Positions 32,464 through 43,880 of a DNA stretch of 64,000 nt are shown one piece after another. The stretch's first letter is position 1. Each line of letters starts with the position of its first letter. The position numbers were made by a program, and so were the translations under genes. The DNA comes from Monocercomonoides exilis (taxonomy: Eukaryota > Preaxostyla > Oxymonadida > Polymastigidae). The notes beneath the pieces are model-generated. The model did no database searches. It saw only the letters and a program-made list of their open reading frames with translations, and was not told where the DNA came from. The stretch lies in the NCBI GenBank assembly GCA_001643675.2, contig LSRY02000024.1, positions 1,056,001-1,120,000 of the forward strand. The letters run 5' to 3'.

Positions 32464-33399
32464 CTGTGATGTTCCATAAATTGTGGTTGACATATAAGGA
32501 TGCAGGTTGAGTGCCAAAGGAAAAGATATAAACTTTTCTATTTTTTTTTGCACATATCGTTTTTCTTGTTGCTCTTTATTTGTTGTTTTCTTTGAATTTG
32601 TCGAATAACCCGATTTCAATCCGATCTGTTTCTCCGATTTCTCCGAGGCCATACCATCATCTCCTTTTCCTCCTTCCTTTTCCCCACTTTCATTCTGCGG
32701 CTCACCTTTTAGTCCGATTTTTCCTTGAATTTTCTCCGAATCTGATTCGTTGAATGCATTTTCCTCCTTCTTCATCGGCTTCTTTGCCTTCTTTGCCTTC
32801 ATTTTGTTTGAGGCAGAAGAGGAAGGCGTGGATGAGGAGCCAGACAGCCCAAATATTTGCTTTGCACCTCCCCTCAATCTTCCATTTTCATCACTTTTGC
32901 ATCTTTTGAGATGAACAATAAGAATTCTTGGAGCTTCGCGTATTGACAGTTGCTTCTGCGCACAGCACAATTTCCCACAACTGACATTTGCGTGCAACAT
33001 AAAACAAAATCAAACGAATAATCGAAATATTTTCCACTGAGTCAGAAAAATAATAATTTAATTTCAAACTTTGAACATAAAAATTTATTGTCTTGTTCCA
33101 AAAAGTCTTTAAAAGTGAATCTATCAAAAGCTTCTTCAAGTGTGCGGCAATTTTCCTGTGCAAAATATTTTATAAACAATAATTTTAAAAAATAGAAAGT
33201 TTTCCAGTTTGAAAATTAAAATACAGAAAAATTATTTGTTAAATCAAAAATCAAAATTTTACGAATAAAAATTAATATTTTTTAGAAAAAAAGTCCAAAA
33301 TAAAATAAAATAAAATAAAATAAAATAAAATAAAATAAAATAAAAAAATAAAAAAATAAAAAAAAATAAATAAAAAAATAAAAAAAATAAATAAAAAAT

Positions 33400-33437
<38 letters not shown>

Positions 33438-34484
33438 TTCATACAATGTCTAGAGAAATACTCAAAAATGGATCAAAAGAGTTTGATACAACTCCGCATT
33501 CAGCACAAGAAACACAAGACATAAAATATCCACCAAAAATTTGATGGATAACTGTTGTTGACTCGATCCGAAGTGGAATTCTATGTTGAATGTTTGGTAA
33601 GCACCTTAAATGAGCACATTGAAGTACTCCTAATAAAAACTCAAAAACATCTTCATTTGATCCAAAGTGGAAATCAGAATTAATTTTTGATATATTTCTC
33701 ACAATTTTTGTGGGGCGTAAGCTCGAACCAACAGATTTAATCATACTTCGGAATAAATCCTCCATTTCACACAAAATGCAGAAGCTTTCCCTCGCACCTA
33801 TCGAAAAATGAAATGAACAAGAAATTTTTTCAATGTGAAAAATTGTACAAAATAATTGCAAACATTTTGAGGAATGATTCTTACTAAAAAGCCAATTTAC
33901 AAAAGGAGGAGTTGAAATTAGACATTGGAATGTTGCTGAAATATAGCAGGAATTTCCAAGGTTCACAAGTCCTCCACCCATGGGCAATGGATTATTCCAT
34001 TGAAAAAACGATTTTAACTTATTGCCTTCGAAAAGAACAACCGAAGGCTTAAGAAAAAGCCGATCAAATGGACTTTGTTGTTCCTGCGTCAATTGAAAAT
34101 GATTTGAGGAAATGCCCAAATCATTCCATTTGTATAAAGTCAATGGATGACTTTCAAATGAACATGGTTGAGATTCTTCGTAATTTGAGCCAATACTAGC
34201 AGATGAACGATCAGATTGAGTTGCCGGGATAAAAATGATCCTTTTTGTTTTACTATCAACTACATTAATACGAGCAACTTTATCAAAATACATTTGTTTG
34301 TAATAAGCCTCCAAATTCTCTCTTTTAGCTTTCAATTTTTTATTTTGATGATCAAATTTGATCAGAAACAAAAAATGAAGAAAATTTTCATCACTTTCAA
34401 AATAAATTTATTTAAAAATTCTAAATATTTCGTTAATAAGTGTTCTGTTTCACAAAATTCTCACTAAATGTAATGAATTCCCAT
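30829..34484 (-). CDS. USP36-like: ubiquitin carboxyl-terminal hydrolase, USP36/USP42-like, 5 exons
   Basis: The proposed exons are 34484-34465 (20 nt), 34393-33849, 33797-33445, 33155-33070 and 32980-30829. Introns are 71, 51, 289 and 89 nt, and phases close to 1051 residues. Splicing rebuilds the USP catalytic core: the Cys box GLVNLGNSCYISATFQCL, the segment CARESFCILCEMEDLF, one zinc-ribbon half CVSCAEC, and the second half CSNC created across the last junction. APRILIVHLKRC and the His box follow (GVIEHQGHS, GHFVSYV, WYEADDEAV, AYVLFYQL). A poly-Ser insertion of about 45 residues sits just before the His box. Downstream, YDKEYDLGKVDKIK plus NVFQKLYEQQ matches a C-terminal motif of animal USP36/42. 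The protein ends in an RGG-rich tail. The family removes ubiquitin from nucleolar and histone targets. The 20-nt first exon is the weakest part of the model. Confidence 0.88.
33297..33432. repeat. (AAAAT)n, A-rich and (AT)n microsatellites inside a USP intron
   Basis: About ten tandem AAAAT units (33297-33345) are followed by A-rich sequence and an (AT)15 run (33403-33432). All lie within the 289-nt intron 33156-33444, the longest intron inferred in the window. Confidence 0.9.
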
Positions 34485-34783
34485 CTTTCCCAAAGTTATT
34501 CATTATTCAATTCAATTTCAACAAAAATGCATCATCCCCAAGATGTCAATTTCCCTTTGTTATTCAAGTTTTGAATATTTTTGTTAAAAAAAAAAACAAA
34601 AATTGATAATGTTTATCACAATTCTTTCAAACAATAACTTTCCAAAACAATATCCTCTATTTCAAATTCACAGTCATTATAAATTACAAAAAATGATACA
34701 ACAAACAAACTCGATTGACAATGAAAAATAAAACAAATGATTAAACAGATATGCCAAACAAATATCAACCATTTAAAACAATT

Positions 34784-35794
34784 CTAAACAGAGAGAGAAT
34801 AATCAATCATGCACTCAATGTAGAAGTCCTTGTCAATAGTTCCATCTGGGTTCTTTGGTATTTGGTCAAGCACTTTTTTAAGTTCGTCATTAGAAGGAGT
34901 TGAACAAGGAAGATGCACCAATGCGTGTCTGAGATGAGATACTTCATATGGCTTCGATGGATCATCTGGATGTGGATTATCAAAGAAATTAAGTTGGTGA
35001 CGAAGACGTTCTCTTTCGCTGTCACTAATCTTCTTCTTTGGATGAAACGGTGAAATCTTAAAACCAAATCCTTGACTTTTCTTTTTTTCTGATCCAAAAT
35101 CGCTATGACCAAAACTGTCATGATGGCTTTCGTGTTCAGAGCCCCATCCTCCTGATCCAGGAGCAGGTCCCCATCCGTGAGAAGGTGGACCAGAAGGAGG
35201 TGCTCCCCAACCAGGTCCTGAAGGGCCAGACGGTGGAGCCCCCCAACCAGGTCCTGAAGGTCCAGATGGAGGCGCACCCCAACCTGGTCCAGACGGTCCA
35301 GATGGCGCAGATGGTGGAGCACCCCAGCCAAATGACGGTCCTCCAGTTGGAGGAGTCATTGTGAAGCTCATTCCAGGCATCCCCATAAAGCCTCCCATAG
35401 AAACCTGTGAACCTCCTCCTGGAGTTGGTCCAGCAGAAACGCTCATCCCAGGCATCCCCATAAAGCCTCCCATAGAAACTTGAGAGCCTCCTCCTGGAGT
35501 TGGTCCTGCTGACATTGAAAATCCTGGCATTGTTCCCATGAAACCTTTCATCGCTGCATCGGGAGTTGGAACGGTTCCCATTGTAAGATAATACATACAC
35601 GTTCCAACAAAGTCATCTTCTGCAATTTTCTTATCTTGAAGAGTCAACAATCTGTGCATCGTCTCCGCATCTTGATCTGATATTTCTTTTCCGCACTTTT
35701 TAATTGCCTTTGCAATGTGTTTGGGCTTTATCTCATCCCCAAGTCTCTTTTTGTACTTTCTTCTCAAAGTCTCTTCCCATTGTTGTGCAAACAT
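34784..35794 (-). CDS. Gly/Pro/Met tandem-repeat protein with EF-hand-like ends
   Basis: A single frame of 336 residues starts at the ATG at 35794; five upstream in-frame codons lack an ATG. The N-terminal 75 residues (WEETLRRKYKKRLGDE, DDFVGTCMYYL) and the C-terminal 90 residues (SERERLRHQLNFFDNP, NPDGTIDKDFYIECMIDY) are helical and look like EF-hand pairs. The one visible loop lacks the usual first Asp and last Glu, so calcium binding is doubtful. Between them lie two and a partial third copies of a 24-25-residue unit with AGPTPGGGSQVSMGGF. These are followed by four GPSGPGWGAPPS-type units, tandem at the DNA level too. The arrangement recalls penta-EF or sorcin-type proteins with Gly/Pro-rich arms, but here the repeat is in the middle. 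Function unknown; a cytosolic scaffold is possible. Confidence 0.75.
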   Translation of the reverse strand: MFAQQWEETLRRKYKKRLGDEIKPKHIAKAIKKCGKEISDQDAETMHRLLTLQDKKIAEDDFVGTCMYYLTMGTVPTPDAAMKGFMGTMPGFSMSAGPTPGGGSQVSMGGFMGMPGMSVSAGPTPGGGSQVSMGGFMGMPGMSFTMTPPTGGPSFGWGAPPSAPSGPSGPGWGAPPSGPSGPGWGAPPSGPSGPGWGAPPSGPPSHGWGPAPGSGGWGSEHESHHDSFGHSDFGSEKKKSQGFGFKISPFHPKKKISDSERERLRHQLNFFDNPHPDDPSKPYEVSHLRHALVHLPCSTPSNDELKKVLDQIPKNPDGTIDKDFYIECMIDYSLSV

Positions 35795-35809
35795 TTGACA
35801 AATATCCAA

Positions 35810-36981
35810 CTAAATGGATCTTAGCCATAACTTGAACATCAATTTTAAAAAATGGTGGTATGCTTTGTACTTCGCAATGGTTTTGGAGCGTATGCTCATA
35901 AAATATCATGTGGTTCAGGCATCAACGAAAAAAACGTCCCACAATAATTACATTGATAAACATGTGTAAAAGCAGACCAAGATTTTTTTAAAAATTAATT
36001 CGTACAAGGAAAATTCTTGTGTATTTATATCTTTTGATTTAAGACATAAAGAAACACAAGGAGAAATAAAAATATAGTTTTCCAATATTAAAGTGGTAGA
36101 ATAATCTCTCGGAACTTTCATTTTATAAGTGACCGAATGGTAAACTGCCAAATAATCTTAAAGAGAAAATAAGTGTTGAAATTTTGAATGTGCATTCTTG
36201 GTTGTTGAAACATCCTTAATTGAAATAAATTATGTGTGGATTAGAATAATTATTTTGGATTTCCTTCAAAGTCCGAAATATTAATAATTTAAATGATTCA
36301 TATTTTGATATTTATGAGGTTGCTCAATTGATAAATGAATTTTCTTTGTCTGTGCTTCTGCAAGATTAAACAGATTACAAATTCGCGTGGAAGTTGCAAT
36401 TTTAATTTCTTGAGAAATAGAAGTTTGTTCAAATAGAAATGTTACCAAATGAAAAAGCTTATATTCAGAAACAAAGAATTTCGTTAATGTGGCTTTCTTT
36501 TCAGAAGTTTTTTATTTGGTAATGTAATTTGTTGGTTTGAAAGTTAATTTATATAAGTTCCATTTAATTATGAAATATCAACTACAAGTTTATGAAGAGA
36601 GATTTTTTTTGTGTGTAAACTGTCTAATGGATGTTATATCATTAAGGCTTAAAAATACAAAATAATAATTGAAAAAAGTCATGCTCACAAGATCAAAAAT
36701 GAAGTTATACAAAAGTTTTCTTTCTTTGGTTCTTTTCGTTTTCTTTTTTGAAAACAACAACCAAGTGATAACTTTGTTATTCCTTATTTTTCAATTCAAC
36801 AAAAAATATTTTTTTAATTTTTGTTTTATTTCGTTCATGTATTTTGAATGTTTTAAGCATTGATTTTTTTATTCTTTGATAAAATGCCTTTTAATAATAA
36901 ATCAAAAATAGAAACTTAAATAATCCAAATAATCAGAATAAATTCAGATATAATAAATGGCATATTTGATCAATTGTTTTT
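35810..36981. other. AT-rich intergenic region between divergent genes
   Basis: The 5' flanks of the EF-hand-like gene (-) and the LysM-GH19 gene (+). Only short, AT-biased open frames are present. No promoter motif could be assigned by eye. Confidence 0.6.
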
Positions 36982-38553
36982 ATGATTCTTTGGAGCATAT
37001 TTTTAATCTCGGCATTTGCCGAAGAATTCGTAGATTTTGAACAAGAAATAGATGATTATAAAGCAAATGGTACAGATATAAATTCGGAGCAGATCATTTT
37101 CCATGATGAACCAGCTTTTGATTTTGATGAAAGATTTTATGATGATACTCTTCAAGAAATGGAAAGTGAATATAGTGACGACGAAGAAGCAGATGAAATG
37201 ATAGATGAGGTAGATTTTTATGAAATTGGAGGCGATTCTTTTGCGAATAACGAGGTTGATCTTGAAGAAGAAGAAGATATTGATGGTGCAAAGAGGCCCA
37301 AACCATCCCCAAAGCCTAAGCCAAAGCCAAAGCCATCTCCAAAGCCTAAGCCTAAGCCGACACCAAAACCAAAGCCGACACCAAAACCAAAGCCGACACC
37401 AAAACCAAAGCCGACACCAAAACCAAAGCCAACTCCCAAACCAAAGCCAACTCCAAAGCCAAAGCCAACTCCAAAGCCAAAGCCAAAGCCTACACCAAAA
37501 CCAAAGCCTCAACCTCCAAAGCCGAAGCCAAAACCGACACCAAAACCAAAGCCTCAACCTCCAAAGCCGAAGCCAAAGCCGACACCAAAACCAACTCCAA
37601 AACCAACTCCAAAACCAAAGCCAACTCCAAAGCCCACCCCAAAGCCCACCCCAAAGCCAACACCCAGGCCAAAGCCAACTCCAAAGCCAACTCCAAAACC
37701 AACTCCAAAACCAACCCCTAAACCAACCCCTAAACCAACCCCTAAACCAACCCCTAAACCAACGCCAGATGTTAATTACATTATTTATACAGTAAAATCG
37801 GGAGATACATTATCTGGTATTGCTAAAAGATACGGAACATCCGTTCAAACATTATGTTCTTTGAACAACATTAAAAATCCAAATTTGATATATGTTGGAC
37901 AGAAATTGAAAGTTCCAGGAAATGGCCCAAAACCTGAACCACCAAAGCCAAAGCCAAAGCCTCAGCCTCAGCCTCCCAAGCCTTCACCAAAGCCCGTTCC
38001 TGTTCCAGATCCAAAGCCAGAGCCAGACGTGCCTGTGGAAGGAGGAGTGACAGATGATCAGATGAAAAGATTAGGATGGAATCCAAGCACTTGCAGAATG
38101 AGCGATTTGAACAGCTGCTTGTCAAGATTCAGCATTAATACTCATCTGAGACTGTGCCACTTCTTGTCTCAATGCTCACACGAATCAGCATGCGGAAGAT
38201 ACACGAAAGAGCTGGCTTCCGGAAAGGCATACGAAGGAAGAAAATCTCTTGGCAACACGCAGCCAGGAGATGGGCCTAAATACAAGGGAGGTGGGTATAT
38301 TCAATTGACAGGAAGATACAATTATCAGGCCTTTGCCGACTTCATTGGTGATCAGAACGTAATGAATGGTGTTGACTATGTTGCTGAGCATTATCCATGG
38401 TCCTCTGCTGGATTTTGGTGGCACAAAAATAAGATGAACGCATTATGTGACAATAACCCATCTGTTGAGCAGGTTACAAAAAGAGTTAATGGTGGATATA
38501 ACGGATTGGAGTCAAGAAGAGGTTACTTCAATAAAGCTGTGAACATTTTTTAA
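36982..38553 (+). CDS. secreted LysM + GH19 chitinase/endolysin-like protein
   Basis: A single frame of 523 residues starts at the ATG at 36982. A short signal peptide ([15 protein letters not shown]) is followed by a very acidic segment (15-100). A Lys/Pro linker of about 160 residues built from PKPTPKPK repeats comes next. One LysM domain (about 264-312: [26 protein letters not shown]-like end [11 protein letters not shown]) and a second Pro-rich linker precede the catalytic domain (about 354-523). The latter shows GH19 landmarks of the bacterial/phage endolysin branch: [12 protein letters not shown] with the candidate general acid E401, [16 protein letters not shown], and late [16 protein letters not shown]. 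LysM binds GlcNAc polymers such as peptidoglycan or chitin, and GH19 cleaves them. In a gut protist, digestion of or defence against bacteria is the natural reading. The domain type suggests lateral gain. The basic linker next to an acidic region may hold the precursor together or bind bacterial surfaces. Confidence 0.92.
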
Positions 38554-38869
38554 AATAGAAATTCATCAATGAAATAAATTGTAAATAGGCCTTTTAGGAA
38601 ATATATATATATATATATACTTAGAGATTTCTCTACATCAATTTTATATATATATTTTTTTTAAGTTTATTTTCATTTATCCTTTTCTTATCTTTTTATT
38701 TTTGAAAACAAAGAGTTTTTAGAGATGAAAAAATTTTGTTTTTAAACAAATATTTTGATTGTTGCGAATTTAAATAAGAAATCAAAAATATATCTCTTTA
38801 AAATAAAAGAATGTTCCAAATATTAATTGAGAAAGACAACTTTCACGTTAAGTTTTGAAAAAATAGGCG
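38554..38869. other. AT-rich spacer with (AT)n run
   Basis: The 3' flank of the LysM-GH19 gene, with an (AT)10 run at about 38600-38619. No gene. Confidence 0.6.
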
Positions 38870-39100
38870 AGATATTATCTGATTGACAGACGAGTTGAGC
38901 AAAAATTCAAAGAGGACATGAAAAGCACTCTTTTTTTAATTATTTTAAAATTATTGTTATTTAGCGAAACTTCGTCTGTCATGTTCAGTTTTGAAAATGT
39001 TAAAAATAAAAAAATAATGGGTGCGATCATGAGCTGATATTGTTCCGGTGAGATATTTATTTATAGAGTTCGCAAATGTTGATGAACCCTGTTGTTTGCA

Positions 39101-42100
39101 TTAAACCTCTGCGTCACCCCGAAATACAAAATTATTCGTCAGTCACTTCGTCACTTTTTTTTTTTTTTTTTTTTTTTTCTGGTTAAAAAATTGATTGATT
39201 GAGTGGCATAATAACATAAAAATGATTCGTGTTATTATTCTCGAAATATTCAAAAAATAATCTCTTGCATGACCCATCTTAAATTTGTCAAATTTCATCG
39301 TTTGACTTTCGAAAGAATAACACAATAAATTCTGTCAAATTTCGAAAGAGATTTATTGAAATGATTATTTCATCAAATATAGATTCAAGCAATATATGTA
39401 TATTTTCCGGATTCCAAATAGAACAATTACTGCTTTTGAAGGATTTATTTTGTTGAAAAGCATGGAGAAATCGTTCGTTATCCCCAAAAGGATATATTGC
39501 AATCAACACAAGTTATGGAATTGGAATTCTTCATAACTATCCATTTACTAACACGTCATCGTTCAGTAATGAAAGATTGATTTCTTCATTTTCTTCTTTC
39601 AAGCCAGTTCCTGCAAGTTGCATAACAGAATAATTGCCTTTTTGTTTTGCTTTTTTTTTTCAAAGGATATTTGAGAGAATGTGTGGAAGAAGAGTTTAAA
39701 TCAACAACACTGAGATTGTTTGAGAATTGGAGAAGAAGAAAAAAGAAGAGGAGGAAGAAGAGGTGGAAGAAGGGAAAGAAAGTGAAAAGCTATCTTCAAC
39801 ATATACCTGAGCAGCCTGAGCATCATTGAAGCTCTGAAATTATTTCTCCGAACCGATGAGCGGAGATACTTCGAGAAGAAATGTGGATCAACGAGATCAA
39901 TGGAAAGCGAGATAGCTGGTGTGGGAGAATAAGCTGCAACTAAAGAAAGATGTCGGATGGGATAATTGGACGAATTTTTTGAGGAAAGTGGAAATGGATC
40001 AGTTCAATGCTCTGTTGGACAAGTCTTGCGTGATTGTTGATCTGTCGGTGATGTGGCTGCAGTCGAAGAATATTGCAAAAGAAGAGAACGCACAGAGAAT
40101 CTCAGCAAAGAAAAACTCCGATACAAAAGAGACACTGATGAAACTGAAGGTTATGCTGCATGAGCTGGATAGTTCTTTGGCAATCGAAATGGAGCAGATT
40201 CTGTCACTAGAGGGGAAGCACAGGAGAGCAAGAACGTACTGTGAAGGCGCGCGTTCTGCCAGCAGCAGTTAGGTGAATCTGTTGCACACTCAGTTATGGT
40301 GATAAGACAGGGAAGGAAAATTGTTGCAGATGTTGTGTAGCTATCAATGGGAATCGAGAGAGGAAGTATCAACAGAGAAAGAGATATAACTTGGCGGAGA
40401 GAGAGAGGGAGATGCTGAAGGAGAGCTTTAATGTGGAAGATGGCAGAATATATACAAATGGCGAATGCTAAATGATGAATCGGTAACAACAGCAGCAGCC
40501 AAAACGGTAATGGCAGCGGTTACGGAAGAAGTTGATGAATTTGAGTGGTTTGCGACGATGGGAATGAGGAGAAAGATGAAAAGGAGAACGAGGAACAAAC
40601 GGAGGATATGGAGGAGCATGCGAGGAGCATGTGGAGAGGGATGCAGTGTGGATGTTACGATGGTGGAAGAGAGCCAATGCAAGGGACGATTGTGGGTTTC
40701 TCACTGATCATAGTAAATATGCAAAGGAATGCTGAGTTTGTATATCAGCCAAAATGAAACATGGGGAATATGTGGATTGTAGACTCCACACACCGCAAGC
40801 AACATCAGCAGCAACATTATCCTTTCTCTTCTCGGAAACAAACACAAACACAAGCACCAACGTGAATGCAGCAGTCACCAAGGCTACCCCATGCATGTCA
40901 GGGAGCATTGATAAACCCTGGGTTCTTCACACACGAAAATGGAATTGACAACCATTTCTTGACTTCATCATGTTCATCGTCACCATCATCCTCTTCTATT
41001 TTTTCTTACGCTTCCACTTCCTTCACCACCACTTCCTTCTCCTCCTCCTCTTCTTCTTCTTCTTCAAACGAAAATAATGCTCTTCGAATACTCCATTTTC
41101 TTCTCCTTTTTAAAATAGAATGATCGAACAACATAAAGTCCTATAAACGCTAATTTGCTTCTTCAACACACGCATTACAATTTTTCCTTCTCTCTGCATT
41201 TCTTTCTATGGAAACACCACCGCCTCCCGCTTCGCATACATCGCTCTCCTCCACTTCTTCTGCCTCTCCTTCTCAAACACTCCACTCACACTCCAATCTG
41301 TCCTTTCCTTCTTCTCTCTTTCGTCCACACCGTCTGTAAAAGTGGCTTCTCGAACATCCGAAAGCAGATTCCAGCCATCTTTCAGCTGAGTGCTGAAAAT
41401 ATGGAAGCGTTTATAATCATTTTTCATTGTTTTGTGCTTCTAAAGATAATTCTACATCTAGCGCTTGTCGAAATAGAGAAGAGAACAATGCACATGCTTT
41501 TGGAAGCAGCACCAGCTCGTTTGATGACCTCACCTTGTTGAATTCTGCAGGAACGTCGTATGCAATTAAGGAGATTGCGCTGCTTGAAGGCGAAAAAAGG
41601 GAAAATGCCCATCGGGAGAGAAATGGTTAGAACAAGAGAAGAGATAGGTGGAATTATGATTATTGACTGAAGAAAGGAAAATCATTTTCATTTTGAAAAA
41701 ATATGAGGTGTCACATTAAAAATTCGCATGTTTATTTTAAAAAAGAAATGAAAATGATCTGAAAAAAGATTCTTTCACAATATCACATTTTTAACAAACA
41801 GTTCTAAACTCAATTGATAAGATCTGACGTTTTTCCCCAACTGCTTTGCAATCCCTTGAAAATAATCGATTTCTTAAAAATTCGCTGAACAGAAATTGGA
41901 TTGGACCATTTAAAAATGTTGAAAATATATTGAAGATATCACTTTCTTAGAAAATATTGAGTAAGGATTATTTGAAACGTCATCAATCATGCATTTATCC
42001 ATTTCATTTTTTCAAAAGTTGAAAATACGACAACAAACAAAGTTTAATAAGCTCTTTTTTTCTTGACCGAACAAGTTTAATCAAGATTCTCTGATGCTGT

Positions 42101-42877
42101 AAATCAGTCGAAAATATCAATAGTTGAACACTGTAATAAATATTCTGCGAAATGCATTATTTTCTATACTTAAACATTAAAATAAACTCCGTTCACTGGC
42201 TGAAAAGAACTCGTGCGATTCGCATCATCATCGGTATGTCCCTCCTTCGCTTCACAAAAATTATTATTTGTTAACTGCACAATTATTATCTTTCTCTAAT
42301 GAATTCCTTCGTATTTGATGTTCATTTTTTCATGATAATGAATATCTTCTTTTAAACAAAACAATTTATCAAAATTTATTCTTTCTTGTAAGTCGAATAT
42401 CTTTTCACCATTGCTTACAGCTTTGAGCATTTCATTCAATTTTCAGAGCATGAATGAATTTGAAATTTCCACGATTATCTAATCAATGCTCAAAATATCT
42501 CTATTTATCGAATCCGAGAAACCAATATTTTGTTTTGCAATAAGAATTGACAAGTGACTTGACAGTGACGAAAGTGACAAATTTTTGGAAAGTGACGAAA
42601 GATCTGAAAAAGTGACGATCAAAAAAATCATTAACTGACTTGATCAAAAATCTTATCCAAAATTAAAAATTGATATCCAAGTTTGAAAAAAAACTTTTTT
42701 TTTCAAATTTAAAATAAATATTTTTTAAAAAGGACCACAAAACTTAATTTTCTGTATGGGCAAGCCAGCAGAAAAATAGAACTTTTGATTAAATCAAAGA
42801 GTGACAAAGTAATTATCAATTTGTCAGTCACTAAAGAAAAAAAGACTCGTCACTGGCAGGGTGACGAGGAGGTTTAG
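39101..42877. mobile_element. probable nested inverted-repeat element in the left arm (mirror 45675-49443)
   Basis: Positions 39101-39119 (TTAAACCTCTGCGTCACCC) and the reverse complement of about 42858-42877 (CTAAACCTCCTCGTCACCC) form a short terminal inverted repeat; TTTGCA lies just outside one and GCAAA outside the other. Just inside both ends the motif GTGAC(GA), or its complement, recurs: two at the left (39136-39154) and about nine at the right (42554-42865). Subterminal repeats of this kind are common in DNA transposons such as hAT or CACTA elements. No transposase is recognisable inside; the interior holds only decayed frames. The superfamily is undetermined. Confidence 0.45.
39919..40272 (+). 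pseudogene. decayed coding remnant, unknown family (mirror copy 48278-48631, -)
   Basis: An open frame of 117 codons with coding-like composition (WDNWTNFLRKVEMDQFNALL, SCVIVDLSVMWLQSKN) has no convincing start. It is surrounded by further fragments in other frames on the same strand, around 39680-39830 and 40465-40760. The pattern fits a long gene broken by frameshifts and stops. I do not recognise it. It may be cargo of the nested element. Confidence 0.35.
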
Positions 42878-43217
42878 TTTGCATATTTAACTTTTATATT
42901 TTCTTTTATAAATTATACGAAAACACAAAATTCTTCTTTTTAGTGGATGAATCGCAAATCCTTTCTAAAAAGTTTTCGCTTGGGTTCTGCGCTGGAGAAG
43001 AAATCAGTTTGCATCATGTGGATTTTCGATTAATCATAAAATTGATGGTTTGTACTGAGCGGATTATTTAAATGTTTGTTATTATCATTTTTTATTGTAT
43101 CAACAATACTTTTGAAACAAAGCATTGCACTATAATGAATGGAAATAGAAAATCGAAGTATTGAATGGATTGATAGAAACAATATATGAATATGGATTTG
43201 TTTTTTTTTTCCCACAG

Positions 43218-43880
43218 AAGAATTGTTCGATAAAATACATAAAATGATTGAAGAAGAGAAAATGACGTTGGGGAATGTTATTCTGTTACTGAAGCGTATT
43301 GGGCTTTGCAAAGCGTTGAAAGGATTTTTTTATTTCTTTTTTTGATAATTCATTGATGCCAAAAGATTTGAGAAGATAATTACTGACGAAAATGAGAAGA
43401 AAGAAGAAAAGAATGAAAAACTTTTAGCTGATCTTTCGAATTCCTCGTTTTTCTATTCATTGGATTACCATCTAAATTATTTTCAATTGACATAATCTAC
43501 CTTATGAAAGCTGCATCGAACAAAGAGGAAAGCTATACAGTTCAGAAAGATGTGGAAGTTGCATTAACAGAATCGAAATGATTGGAGTTTATGTATGAAC
43601 ATTTCTGTTTCATTTTTGTAATGTTTGCTTTTTTTTCCTTATTTCTGACTAGGAAATGAAACAAGAAGAATATTTGAAGGAAATTGCGGAAATCATCAAA
43701 CATCAGCAGAAACACAGAAATCTTTCACGATTGGCCTATCAGTCTGCTTGGCAATATTTAATGAGCAGATTCTTCAATGATAATAGATTGGAAGGTTTAA
43801 TTGTGAATAATCTGCATTTTGGAAGAGAAGCACCAAGAGAATTGGAAGAACTGTCAAAGTGTGTGGATTGGAAGAGATGA
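43218..43880 (+). pseudogene. degenerate member of a Monocercomonoides-type multigene family
   Basis: Beginning right after an intron-like acceptor (TTTTTTCCCACAG, ending 43217), broken frames read ELFDKIHKMIEEEKM, NVILLLKRIGLCKALK, then FEKIITDENEKKEEKNEKLL, then a piece near 43505-43580 (KDVEVALTESK). The longest piece is 43656-43880, with EIIKHQQKHRNLSRLAYQSA and ELEELSKCVDWKR. I recall this order of phrases from a large family of hypothetical Monocercomonoides proteins. Compared with that family, parts are missing and stops and frameshifts are present. The relic crosses the inner boundary of the left arm (43669) and continues into the spacer. Confidence 0.6.

Larger units (their letters stand above)
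38870..43669. repeat. left arm of a 10.8-kb palindrome
   Basis: 4800 nt that match the reverse complement of 44883-49674. The outer end reads AGATATTATCTGATTGACAG and the inner end reads GAAATGAAACAAGAAGA. Paired coordinates sum to about 88544 at the outer end and 88552 at the inner end. The drift is explained by homopolymer length, for example about 24 T at 39155-39178 against 18 A at 49372-49389. I noticed no substitutions. Every open frame in the arm appears in mirror image in the other arm. No obvious target duplication flanks the arms. Confidence 0.93.

Noticed and set aside
33297-33432. Telomere-like or CRISPR-like array
   Set aside because: Simple AAAAT and AT microsatellites without spacers, inside an intron.
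37000-37800. Minus-strand Trp/Leu-rich frames opposite the PKPTPKP linker
   Set aside because: Shadows of a repeat-coded linker; the plus-strand frame carries signal peptide, LysM and GH19.
40900-41130. Ser-rich small frames in the arms as genes
   Set aside because: Short, with no conserved motif. They appear as mirror pairs only because the arms are palindromic, and they lie among broken frames.
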